This document shows positions 20,733 to 31,300 of a DNA stretch of 41,315 nucleotides, piece by piece (the first letter of the stretch is position 1; every line of letters begins with the position of its first letter). Source of the DNA: Amoebophrya sp. A120 (lineage: Eukaryota; Sar; Dinophyceae; Syndiniales; Amoebophryaceae); NCBI GenBank assembly GCA_905178155.1, contig CAJINV010000021.1:1-41315 (forward strand), written 5' to 3'. The position numbers were made by a program, and so were the translations under genes. The notes beneath the pieces are model-generated. The model made no database searches. It was not told the origin of the DNA and saw only the letters and a list, made by a program, of their open reading frames with translations.

Positions 20733-22409
20733 ATGATGACGAAGCTGATTTTCCTACCCGTTCGCATGTTTAGAAGTAGTACTAGGGCAGCGCTAATATT
20801 GTTGTTTTGCAGCCAAACTGAAACTGCCCCCCGAGCCCGACTTTTTATCACTGAAGAGTCGTCGTTGTTGTACTATTTTCTATCGGAAATAAGAAGATCA
20901 TCAACCTCACGAACAAGTACAACATGGGGCGAACCAGTGGTCCAGGTCGTGTCGGCCAGAAGAACATCAACCTTGAAGCGGAGTAAGAGAAGTTCCCCGC
21001 CGCTGGTCCCACCACGGCGGGGGCCACGGCCCCGAGGTCTACTTCGTGCTGCGGGGATGAAGAGAGAGCAGCAGTCTAGTAGAAAATCTGCTTCTGGGCC
21101 TACTGCCACCGCATCATTTACATTTTCGAAGACACATCCCCGAACAGGAGTAGATGGCGTCGCAAGCATTTCATTCTTGGTCGAAGGTGCGACTAGAAGT
21201 ACAACTTCCGCCGGGAATACGACGAGGGATGTATCGGTCAAGACGGAAAGCGAATCGGACTCTCAGGCACGAGGGTCGCGTTTTTGGTCGGGGAAGGGAG
21301 GCGGGGGTCGGGGAAGCGAGGGCAGGGGTGCCGACCGCGGCGCCCAGACGGGGGGCAAAACGGCCCGCCAAGCATCAAAGGCTGCGGCGAAGGCTAACAT
21401 TACGGATTTGTCCGAGCGAAGGGCGGCGTTCCGGGCGTTGAGGCATTCGGGGGACCACGGAAAACAGCACTTGCAGGAGGAGAAGGATGAGGCTACTCGG
21501 TCCCTGCGAACCATAGTGATCTCTCTGGGAATCGGAATCGGGATGATTTGTCTGGTGGCTTTATTCTCCTTTTTTGTCGCAGGGGGTTGTCACCAGGATT
21601 CCGAGGAGGCGCAAGAAGTGGTCCCAGCTGCCGGGGGGAGCACGGCGTCCGCGTCATTTTCCAACCAATTCGTCGTTGCGCTAGGCGCAAGTTATGATGA
21701 CGAGGACCATTCTACAGCGACTCCGCGAAAGAAGAAGATGAAGCAGGGTCAATATGAAGCAGGGACGACATATGCATTGCAAATGTAACGTCATCAGGAT
21801 CTGGAGGACTGCAAGTGTAAATTTGTGAAGATTTGTGATGTTGCTCCCTCCTGTTGTACAGTACGTGGTGAAATAAATCTGTCTTTCTATATACATGAAG
21901 AATGGCAAAAGTTGTGCTGTTTTCGTGCAGGATGATAACTGCGGCAAGGACTACTTGCCAGAAGCCTGGAGCATTCCAGACCTTGCTGGGTATAGAAATT
22001 CTGCAGGACAGAAGTAAAAAACGCTTGCATTCTTCCAGACCCAGACGCACAAATATTTGCAGTGGATAAGGCAGACCCAAGCGCAACGGAGGACGAAAAA
22101 GATCTTCTTCAGACGGCACAGTTTGGAGGCAACATTATGAAGCCGGACGATGAAGTAGATCATGTAGCAAATAGAAACGATAACGACGTCAGCGGCGTAG
22201 AGGTAGAGGACATTGGGTTTCATGGAAATAAGATTGCCCCTCCTGTACCAGTGATTCCCGTGCCGCCGGAGATGAACAAGAAAGTGTCGAGGACATCCAG
22301 GAAGAGCAATGTGGCCGAGCGATCCTCTCAGAGGGTGAGCAGAAAGAGCAAAGGTCCATTTTTAGCAGAGCGAGTTAACGGCGGTAGAAGCACGAAAGGT
22401 TCACTCTAG
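20733..22409 (+). CDS. Single-pass membrane protein, two exons
   Basis: ATG 20733 starts an N-terminal hydrophobic segment (LIFLPVRMF ... AALILLFCSQTE) that could be a signal peptide or anchor. A basic, Ser/Arg-rich low-complexity region follows. A clear transmembrane segment lies at about residues 258-284 (TIVISLGIGIGMICLVALFS), followed by an acidic tail. The introner at about 21774-22067 splits the tail; the second exon (KADPSATEDEKDLLQ...) ends at TAG 22407-22409. No domain is recognised. Topology suggests type I or II surface or endomembrane location. Confidence 0.5.
21774..22067 (+). mobile_element. Introner element, diverged GTCTGGGTCTGG family
   Basis: The left end GCATTGCAAATG followed by ATCAGGATCTGGAGGACTGC matches, inverted, the right end GCATTCTTCCAGACCCAGAC ... 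AAATATTTGCAGTGG. The left repeat has decayed. Removing it with a 2-bp AT repeat joins GTTY-KADPSATED in frame. Without removal the protein ends shortly after the boundary at TAA 21786-21788. Boundaries are uncertain by a few bases. Confidence 0.6.
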
Positions 22410-23754
22410 GCGGAAAACAAAAAAATGCTTTCCTCTTTGTGCCATTGGTTGCCAATTCTTTTTTGATGCACTTCCCTGATGCAAAATCATTTTCTCTTTT
22501 TCAAGTTCAGTTTGTTTCGCTTCACCTCTCGCCAACACTAGTCTGTTATTGTATTCCACCGCAGTTGTCGACGTGTTCTGGATAGGAATCAAGTGCCACT
22601 TTCTCGACTCGTGTTTCTGGCAATGTCGGAAAGTCAAAGAAATTTCAAAGGGATACAGGAAGTCGAAGTAGGACGGACATGCTTCTTCCTACCTGCAAGG
22701 TGAAGGTTGTTGTTCAGCCCGCCCCTTGGTGTCGTGATCGGTAAGTAGTAAAACCAGGTTCAGGTTTTACGGATTGTACAGAGTAGAGATTCCTAGTACA
22801 ACAGCTGTGATCCTGGTCCCGCTCTGTAGCAATGCAAATCGTCTCAGATAATGATGAAAAGTCGTTCCGATGAAATTATCGTACTGCAAGAACTTTCCAG
22901 CTCCTTATAGACAAAAGGCTCACAGGCACAACTCGTAAATGCGTGCAAAACACCTCCACATGTGATACAACTAGCCCCGCTTGGTCGAGGACGCATCGTG
23001 CGCGTTCGCGCGCCGCAGGCCCAGCGGGGGGTGCCGGGTTGCAATAATACCATCGTCGTCCACCTCGTCGTCGTCGTGCCATCAGTAAGGATACAAGATC
23101 ACAACTATCTTCCTTTCGTCCCTGTCAAGAAAGCAAAACACGACTCGTGTGCGTGTCTGGTGCTCCTGCATGATGGAGGTACGCAATAAGACAGCTCAGC
23201 ATAGTACCCTCCTTGTTCAGCTGAAGCTCAAGCTGTTCTTCTAGTCAGTGCATGGTCGCTTCTTAACAAGTAAAAAGAACCAACATCGCAACAACATTAA
23301 CAGGCCGAGTTTATTCCCTGATAACCCATAATACCTCATTTCACCTTATCGCTCCCCCGCTGATACACCGTTTGGTTTGGCTCTATTGCCTCTTCCTGTC
23401 TAGACATCGTCTCAAACTTCTCGTTCTCGCTGGCCCAAAACCAACTCGTGTAGACGTTGGTACCATGTTGATGATTGATAGCCGGACGCAGTAGGAGGAA
23501 CCTGAAAATGCGAACGAAGATGGATGAAAAGAACTGGGATCTTCATAGGAACTGCACCTACCCCCCCACTGCGGTCCACCTCGATGATTGAATGATTGAC
23601 TCCCCTCTACTCTAGCTTCGGTTCGTTTTTCTCCGTTTTCGTAGAAGATCGCGTTCTCACACCGCCCAACTCGAGGGGAAGAGCCGGTCTCAAAGTAAAA
23701 GGACAGCAGGCAGCACGAACCTTATCCGGGCTGTCACGGGCGGGACGATCGAAC
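22410..23754. other. Intergenic region, no gene assigned
   Basis: A GTAAGTAG word at 22741 suggests an intron donor, possibly in the 5' UTR of the next gene. A short frame at 22962-23189 has no domain. Nothing else was recognised. Confidence 0.35.
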
Positions 23755-26700
23755 ATGTGGTCTGTTGTGCTCCGCAAGGCGGTGTATCACTTTGGCGTGC
23801 TTCAGGCGTTCTCTGGTCTAGCTTTTCCGCCTTTCTGCGACTTCGAGGACGACATTCATGTGGCTCAAAAGATAGAAGATCAAGATCATTTGCTCCTCGG
23901 TGCAGCAAGGACCGCCGGGGAAGTAGCGTTGGGCGAAGATTCTTGTGTGGAGGGTTTTGCGTATCAAAATCGTGTTCTGAGGAGACAGAACGCAAGATCC
24001 ACTTCTACACGGTCTAGTCGCTGTGGTGGACATGAAAAAGGGAATGAAGCTGGAGGCGTTGCCCTTAGGCAACCAAAGAAAACAACATCAGCCATGACGA
24101 GGACTCTGTCAAGAAGAACATTTTTAATGGCATACGCCGTGGTTCTCGACCGCAGTACGCCGTGGGTCTCGACCGCAGAAGAGACCCGACCGACTCCCCG
24201 CAGAAAAAAATCGCTTCTGCAGAGGGGCAAGAGCAGCGCATTTATTTTAACGCCTCCATCATTGACCTCGACTGTGAGTAATCCTCATAAAAATAGGATT
24301 GCGGCAGAAAGAGGACATAGACGGGCGCTCCGCCGCACAGAAGGACGAGGGTTTACGCAAAAAGTGGAAGTAGATAAGATCCTCCAGCATCAAGAAGCTT
24401 TTCCCGCACCACTGCTGGCACAACATCTTCATCACCAGGACCACCACGCTGGCAGCCTGAACAAAGCAGGCGAAGAACAAGCTGCAAAAAAGGACGTCAA
24501 AACGGAGCAAGTCGAAGTCCCCTTTCACCCAGACTTTTTCGACGCCCGAATCAGCGAGCGCAGCACGGCGGCGTCCGCGGAGGGGAATGATATTTTTAGC
24601 GGTTCAACATCTACTTCCACCGGTCCTCGCGCGCCGCTGGACTACGGAACCCACTGGGTGGGGCCCGAATGGTCTGAGTCCCGCTACGGGACGGATCCCA
24701 TGCAGGGAACTTTTCTCACAGGAACGGAAAAAGTGGAAAACTCGACCAACACCTGCACTGAAGTAGCCAACTTTGACCCGTTCGCCGGCGGATACTGGTG
24801 GGAGATAAGGTGGAAAACCAGTTCTGACGTCTCAGCGGAGGCGGGGGGAGACGGAGAACAAGTACAACAAGCTGCTGGAGGCAGCGCCTCTGATGTGTTA
24901 ACATCAAGTGTATTAAAAACGAACAGCGCCCGATACGTTTACACTATACGGTTTTTCAACCGGCGTGGGAAAGAGCACGAGCTGAATCACGCGTACTTGT
25001 ACGTCGACGACGAGCACCTGCCGCACCAAGGGATTCCCATTGGCGCGATCTCGTCCGCGCCCGCGAATGTGAGTGTCGGCCTGTTTACCACCGGTGGGAC
25101 GGTTGTGCAAGTCGGCAAAGTAGTGCGGGAAAAGCTGCGCATTTGGAAGTCGAACGCCTTCAGCTTATGTGGGATTTTCGTGTACGGACTGATGCAGCGC
25201 TACCCCAGCTCCGCACTCCGCGCGACCCAAGAGTCAAACGGCGACCACGTTTTTCCGCGGGATAACGGGGCGGCTATCTGTCCGATTGACCCGCATTGGT
25301 ACGAGTTCGGCCGGTGGCCGGTGGCACTCTCGCACACCGCGGCGGGTGGGGGCAACCGGGGCAGGTACTGGCAACTGGAATTCGCGGATAGGGAGCCGCA
25401 CTACGTGGATCTTATCGGAAGGAAAAAGCTTCTGCAGTTTCACGACTGTGATAAAAACATTTTTCATAAAATTGCAGAGCAGGATACTAGTGCAAAAGAA
25501 TAGAGACAGAACAGCTTTGTCTTGCTCTTGCAATGTCTATGTTTCTACCTTTAAATAACCGTCGTGTTTGAAGTACTTTCGATCCTTTGGCAGGTCATTC
25601 GCGCGCTCATATGTTTGTATTCCACGACCGCACGTCGAAGGCAGGCCTGTCTCTGTCGTGCGAAAGAAGCAAGTATGTAGTTCCTCTCCTTTTAAAAGCA
25701 ATATCATAAAGCTGCGGTATAGAGGAAACCCTACTTTTTCCTTTCGATAGCCTAGATCCGACTGTTGAACCGGCGCGACTGTTGTCCGGATCGGCTGGAT
25801 AGACTCTACGTGTACTTCGACGAGGAGGCGGACAAGATCCCCGCAGTACACGAAGCCTTCGCCCTAAACGACGGCACCCACACGGTCGGGGGCGGCCGCG
25901 AGATCGCGGCCGCGCCCTGGGGCAGTATGGTGAGGATCGAGCGGTCGTTTCGCAAGATGAAACTGCAGAACACGGGCGGTACGTTAGAGTTCGTCGTGTC
26001 GCTTTCCGGGATTGATGTGTATGCCGATACGACAGTGGACCCAACAGGAAGGATTTTGGAGGTAGTTTCAGAAAATCCGTGGACGAGGAGTACAACTAGC
26101 AGTAGTTCTACGAGCAGTTCTACGACCACCTCCTCCTCTTTGAGCAACATCTCCCCGGCGGCAGTTTCTGGCACCTCCGAGGAGATCACTTCAGTTTCAG
26201 CGCAGCCAGTCGATGTTGTTGTTGAGAAGGAGATGGTAAATGATCCTCTCCCTCAGCCTGAGGGAGAGCCTGTAGTTCTTGGCGGTCAAGAAGAGGAAGA
26301 ACATGTTGAAAAACAAGTCTCATCCTCGACCAGCACCACAACCATAACTATTCCGACCCCGCCACCAGCGACGCCGTCGCCGGAGTCCACTGCCGAGACG
26401 CCGACGCCGCCTGGGCCCTCCTCGGGCGAGTCAGAGGATCAGGACGGGGTGAAGAAAGTGGCGGAGCCCACGACCGAGAAGGCCGCGCCTGGGCCCTCCT
26501 CGCGCGAGTCAGAGGATCAGGACGTGGTGAAGCGCCAGACAGATCATAACGTGTATCAAGGAGCTCCTGTTCATCTTGAAGCCCATGATGCAAAGGAAAG
26601 TGACACAGAGGAACATGATTCCGAAGTAGAGGGGACTCCATTGAGCAATTCGGCGGACATCACACCCTTGCTGGGAGATGGTGCGGAAAGTAGAACTGAC

Positions 26701-26943
26701 CAGGTTGCGTCGCAGGTGCAGAACAAGATGCAGAGCAACTATTTGCTTCCCCCGGACCTGATGCAGACGCTAGCGCTCTTGGGGAGAGATGCAAAAAAAG
26801 AGAGCAACAGCACGGAAGAAACGGGAGGAGGTGCGGGAGGAGACAGCACAGAGAACAACACCGAGGCAGCGTGCCTGCGTATTGCACTCATCGCAGTCAT
26901 AGCTATCGATCGAGAAACGAAACTACAAACCTGCAGTAGGTGA
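23755..26943 (+). CDS. Secreted/membrane protein with two fucolectin- or discoidin-like domains
   Basis: ATG 23755 gives a signal-peptide-like start (MWSVVLRKAVYHFGVLQAFS); the open frame upstream lacks an ATG. A basic linker precedes two galactose-binding-like domains. The first (about 24640-25195) has GGYWWEIRWKTSS, YTIRFFNRRGKE, AYLYVDDE and ends FSLCGIFVYG. The second (about 25290-26035) has GRYWQLEFAD, then across an intron YVDLI-RLLNRRDCCP, DRLYVYFDEE, and ends LSGIDVYA. The NRxDCC...R block is typical of eel-fucolectin (FTP) type domains, which bind sugars and often Ca2+; binding here is inferred. A Ser/Thr/Pro-rich stalk follows. The frame ends at TGA 26941-26943, or splices to an exon near 27230 that encodes a membrane anchor. 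Confidence 0.55.
25417..25758 (+). mobile_element. Introner-like element, GAAGGAAAAAG termini
   Basis: ATC is repeated at 25414-25416 and 25756-25758. The left end GGAAGGAAAAAGC is inverted on the right (CTTTTTCCTTTCGATAG). Excision joins HYVDLI to RLLNRRDCC, completing the second lectin-like domain in parallel with YVYTI-RFFNRR in the first. The ends are not GT-AG at the 5' side. Confidence 0.65.
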
Positions 26944-27229
26944 TGTTCATGCGCCACTTTCATTCATTTGGATTTGTCGCGCAAATTGAGCACGGTAGTT
27001 TGTGGAGCGACTGCTTTTGTTTAAGGAAGTGAGCAAAGAGCATTCTGGCTGCATAGAAGAAAAAAAAGCTTTTGTGCAAGTGGAGGTCCTGCTCTGTTGT
27101 GCATGATGCAGAGCTTACGTCTTTCTCTTTTTGTCATCTGATTTCGGTCGCACCAGCTGCTTCTCCTGCTCATGCGTATGCAAATGTATGAAGGGGAAAG
27201 ATGACCCATGGGGCTGTAGTAAGTAGTTT

Positions 27230-27484
27230 ATGTTTGGTTTGATAATGGGTGGTGTGCTGGTGGTGTGCACAGTGTTCGTGATTGCGTTCCACATCGGAGA
27301 AGAGCACGATCGGGAAGATCATGCAGGGGGAGCACCGATACTAGCGGCAGGGGCTGCTTCGCGGACCAGCGCATTTCTAAATACTTTTGTGGCAGACGGG
27401 GCAGCTGCCTCCTCGTCGGGCTTTGATCCGGATTCGGGTCAACTGGAGGAGGATGAAGAACGATTCACTTTCGGGAAATTGTAG
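27230..27484 (+). CDS. Probable C-terminal exon with transmembrane segment
   Basis: The frame MFGLIMGGVLVVCTVFVIAF is a strong membrane helix followed by an acidic tail ending FTFGKL and TAG. It lies shortly downstream of the stalk of the lectin-like protein, which otherwise lacks a good anchor. A GTGATG donor candidate at 26940 and a TAG acceptor at 27226 would connect them, but the phase is not proven. Alternatively it is a separate tiny gene. A GTAAGTAG word overlaps the start. Confidence 0.4.
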   Translation: MFGLIMGGVLVVCTVFVIAFHIGEEHDREDHAGGAPILAAGAASRTSAFLNTFVADGAAASSSGFDPDSGQLEEDEERFTFGKL

Positions 27485-28325
27485 CTGGTTTTAGGGCAAA
27501 AAAATCTTTTTGCAGTTTTATTCCGCTGAGCTGACAAGAATGAACGTGAACGTGATTTACGACCGCTGTCTTGGGATGTTCTCGCAAGGTCTAAAGCGGT
27601 CGGGTGGCTACGTATTTTTCTTACCAAAAAAACAAAAAGTATTTGCTGTTGATTTAGGCCTTTCGTTTTTAGGAAAAAATCATCACAGAAGGGGGCGATG
27701 AGACACACTGTGAATCTTGTTGGAGCCCGAAGTCGCAAATCACAAAAAACGCTAATGTTTTTTTAGATATCATGGGTATAATCAGAGATGTGCTCATGTT
27801 CTTCCTTGTAGCAGCGGTAGTTTGAATACAAAGGCATGCTGTGTACATGACAGCGTGCGATAATTTTCGCTTACAATTTCCTGTTGCTCGTCTTGTTTGA
27901 ATTTGGAAAGCAGCGCGTCGTTTTCGTTGTCTTCCGGTGGCAAAGCTAGCAAATCGTACAAATTAGAGCAAATATCGTGGTCCTCGTTGTTTTAGAATAG
28001 TTTGTGTAGTTGTCACATTGTCGTTCGTATAGAAAAATCGTCCACTAAAAAACGTACGTCCAGTTAGCACTTTGTATCGCTTCAGCAGGTAGTGCTGCAG
28101 TTTTTTCAATGATGATAAAGAAAGGTGTCCCTCAACGCCGTATAATGTTTGAATTTCCGCCTCAGGTTTCTACGACGTCGAACCCAAAGGTAGATCTAGC
28201 ACAGTTTTTGGTTGGTAGATTGAGTACAAAAAGAACACCTACCTCAATTTAATCACCAACTTTCAATCGCATACCGTCAGCGTGCATTAGAATCGCGCTC
28301 CACCTCGAGCTGCAACTCGGTGGAG
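27485..28325. other. Intergenic, nothing recognised
   Basis: AT-rich spacer without long frames, repeats or RNA genes that I can identify. Confidence 0.4.
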
Positions 28326-31300
28326 ATGTTTCATCCTGAAAAAGCAGCAGGTGACCCCCACCTCGCAGCGGAAAAAGCGAAGGGGCTCGTCGATGCCTTC
28401 TCGTCCCGAGGAAACTGCCCCCCTCGGCGTGGCGGAACCTCTTGCGGAGCTTCTGGTCGTCCCCGAGCTCGACCTGTTTTGATGCTGGTCTACGCCACTG
28501 CAGCACAGCTTTTTCCCGGGGGGTTCTACTTGCAAGGTTCCCTTGCCCTGTTTCGCGGTAGAAGAGGCACCACGTCGGCGGCGCAGGGCAAAACAGCGAG
28601 AAAAAATTCCCCCTCTTTGCTGGGGCGGAGCACGACCACCAAGGGGGACCTGGAGGGGGGGAAAAAGAACGTCGTGGGCAGTAGTCGTGGGACAAAAATG
28701 TTGATGTCACGACCTGTGGATGATGATGATGAAGCAGAGTTGGAAAAAGACGGTGACCACCGGGATGAGGAAATAGATCCCAGTCATTTATTGGCCGCCG
28801 CTTCTGTGGAACAAACACCAACACGGAAGGGCAAATTCTTGCAGCTCTTCCGCGGGACGAGGGAGAACAAAGGGATGAACCAACCGAGTAAACGCGATCA
28901 AAAGACCACGTTCTTGCAGTCCAGAGCGTCTTCGACGCACGAGCAGAAGCAACGGAAGAAAGTCCTCCGCAGCGGAAGTACCTCCACAAGAACCTCCAAA
29001 GCAGGGAAGACAGCGCAGCAGCTGGACAGCACAGCGAGCTCGCGCAGGAGGAGGAGCGCGCGCAGGAGGCGACGGAGCGCCGGGTCACGCGATTTCGGGA
29101 CGCACGAGGAAGATTACGGCGACTCTGACCACCCGGAAATCAAGTACGAGTACTCGTGCAAATACCACGCGACGAAGTACAGAGATGCGGCCACCGACGC
29201 CAGATACAATACGATGATGGCCGTCTACACCACTCTGAATTACATTGACACTTCGAACATGGGGCTCCTGGACCCGAGGGTCGAGACCGTGGAAAATTGG
29301 GTCGCGGACCCGTTGGACCGGGTCTTCATTCTGCTGCTGCCGGAGCACCAGCAGGGGGGCGCGGAAATTCGCAAGTACACCAAGAGACTGTGCGAGAACT
29401 GGGCGGACTATTTTGACGAGAAAGAGCTTGGTGACGGGGACGGCGAACCGAAGATCGAGCTGGGAAAGGACAGCGATACGCACATCGTGGTCCCCCTGTT
29501 TCGGTCCTACAAGGACAAAAAAAACGGCGAATTCTTTTGGGGCGACGAGTCGGAGACGGATTATGGGCACGACGACAACTTGTTTGGTGTCAACCACGGG
29601 TATCGCTCGACCAACCCGGTCCCGGGGGACGACATCCAAGTTACCTCCTTTGAAATGCTGGACACACTGGTAACACGGCTGATCCCTCGCGTGAAAAAGC
29701 AGATCGTGGTGGTGGGACGAGCGGGGCAACGGTGGGCGTTGATGAGCCGCATTCCGCTGGACACCCTGCAGGGAGACACGGGTCACGTGAATCGCATCGA
29801 TGTTTTGTTCGGGCAGGAGAATTCCTACGGCTATTTGGACAACCTACGGACTACGGCTCATTGGAAAGGAGGGAATTGCCGCGGTCCGAATAAGGCATCC
29901 GGCAACTGCGGGGAGCCAACTGATAACGAGTGGACGACCGAGTTGCAAGAGACGGTTCCGAACGTGCTCTGGACCGCGTTGGCCGACAAGGCGGGGGAAG
30001 CAGAGTTTTTGCTGCAGGGTAAAGAAGAAGACTACCTGCTTCAGCCGCCGGATGGGCTGCTGCCGTCGCAGTCGCAAGCAAACGTTGCTGCGTACTTGAA
30101 AAACGAGGTCTTCTCCCGGTTCAGAATCCACATGACGGTGGACGTGAATGATCGTTGCCTGAGTCTGGAGGACCACCCGGTGGCTGCGTTTCGAAAGGTC
30201 TATACAGACTCGAACACGTTGGGGGTCTTTCACAAGCACTACCTGTTCGAAGACGATTTCTGTGACGATTCCGAAGATTTCGTTCACGACCGCAACGACG
30301 CAACCCGGCTGGCCTTTTCCCAGGGGTTTCACCGGTTCCAACGTGCGAAGTCGTTTCAATTTTGGATGAAAAAACACCTGGACACGACCAACATGCAGAA
30401 TGTCGAAGATGACCACTTTGTCATTCATGACTGCGATGCGGAATTTGGCAAGGGCAGCGCCTCCAAGTGCCGCCACACGGAGAGCTTCATAAAACGGGCA
30501 GCGCGGCGAATCGCCCAGGGAGAGTACGGCCCGGTCAAATTGGACGAGTACAGCCCAGACTCGGAGGCGGACGAAGCGGGCGCGCAAGAAGAACTGAAGG
30601 CGCTGGAGGGGTTGAGAGAGGACGCGGACAACTCGTTGGACGTCGCCGTGGATGCGAAGGACGCGGCCGAAGACGCAAATACTATCGCGCAAACGCAGAA
30701 GGAAAACGCCGAGTCCCACCGGGGCGAGGCGCAGAAGGCTGGCGCTTCGGCGGCCGAGGCGGCGGTCTCGGCTACAAGGGCCGAGACGGCGGCGGACGCG
30801 GCGGGTGAGGCAATGAGAGCGGCGGAGACGGCCCGGCAGGAGGCCGTGGAGGCTGCAGCCGCTGTGGAAACTGCGGCCAAAACAGCGGCGGACAGGGGAG
30901 TAATGCTGGAGATATACTCTGCGAGTGCCCTGTACAATGAATTGCTCCAAACAGTGGAAGATGTGCGCACCATCGCGCAGACCGCGGCCACGGTCAAGGC
31001 TGACGCGGAGAAAGCAGCGAACGATGCCGAAGCTGCGCATGCAGCCGCAACTGCCGCAGCACAGGCTGCGAGGGCCGCCGCGAACAGTAAGGACGGTGGA
31101 TCTGCCGACGGCGCAGGTTCGGAGGTGCTGGAGGAGCTGGGCAACCTGGAAACACAGGCTAAACAGGCGCTGGCTGACGCCAGAGCCGCCAAGGGCGCAG
31201 CCGATGCTGCGGACACTACCGCGCAAGCGAAGAGGGCAGAGGCGGAAGATGCCAGCGCGGAGGCACAGAAGCTGGAACTTTCGGTGAGCCAGGCGGCTGC

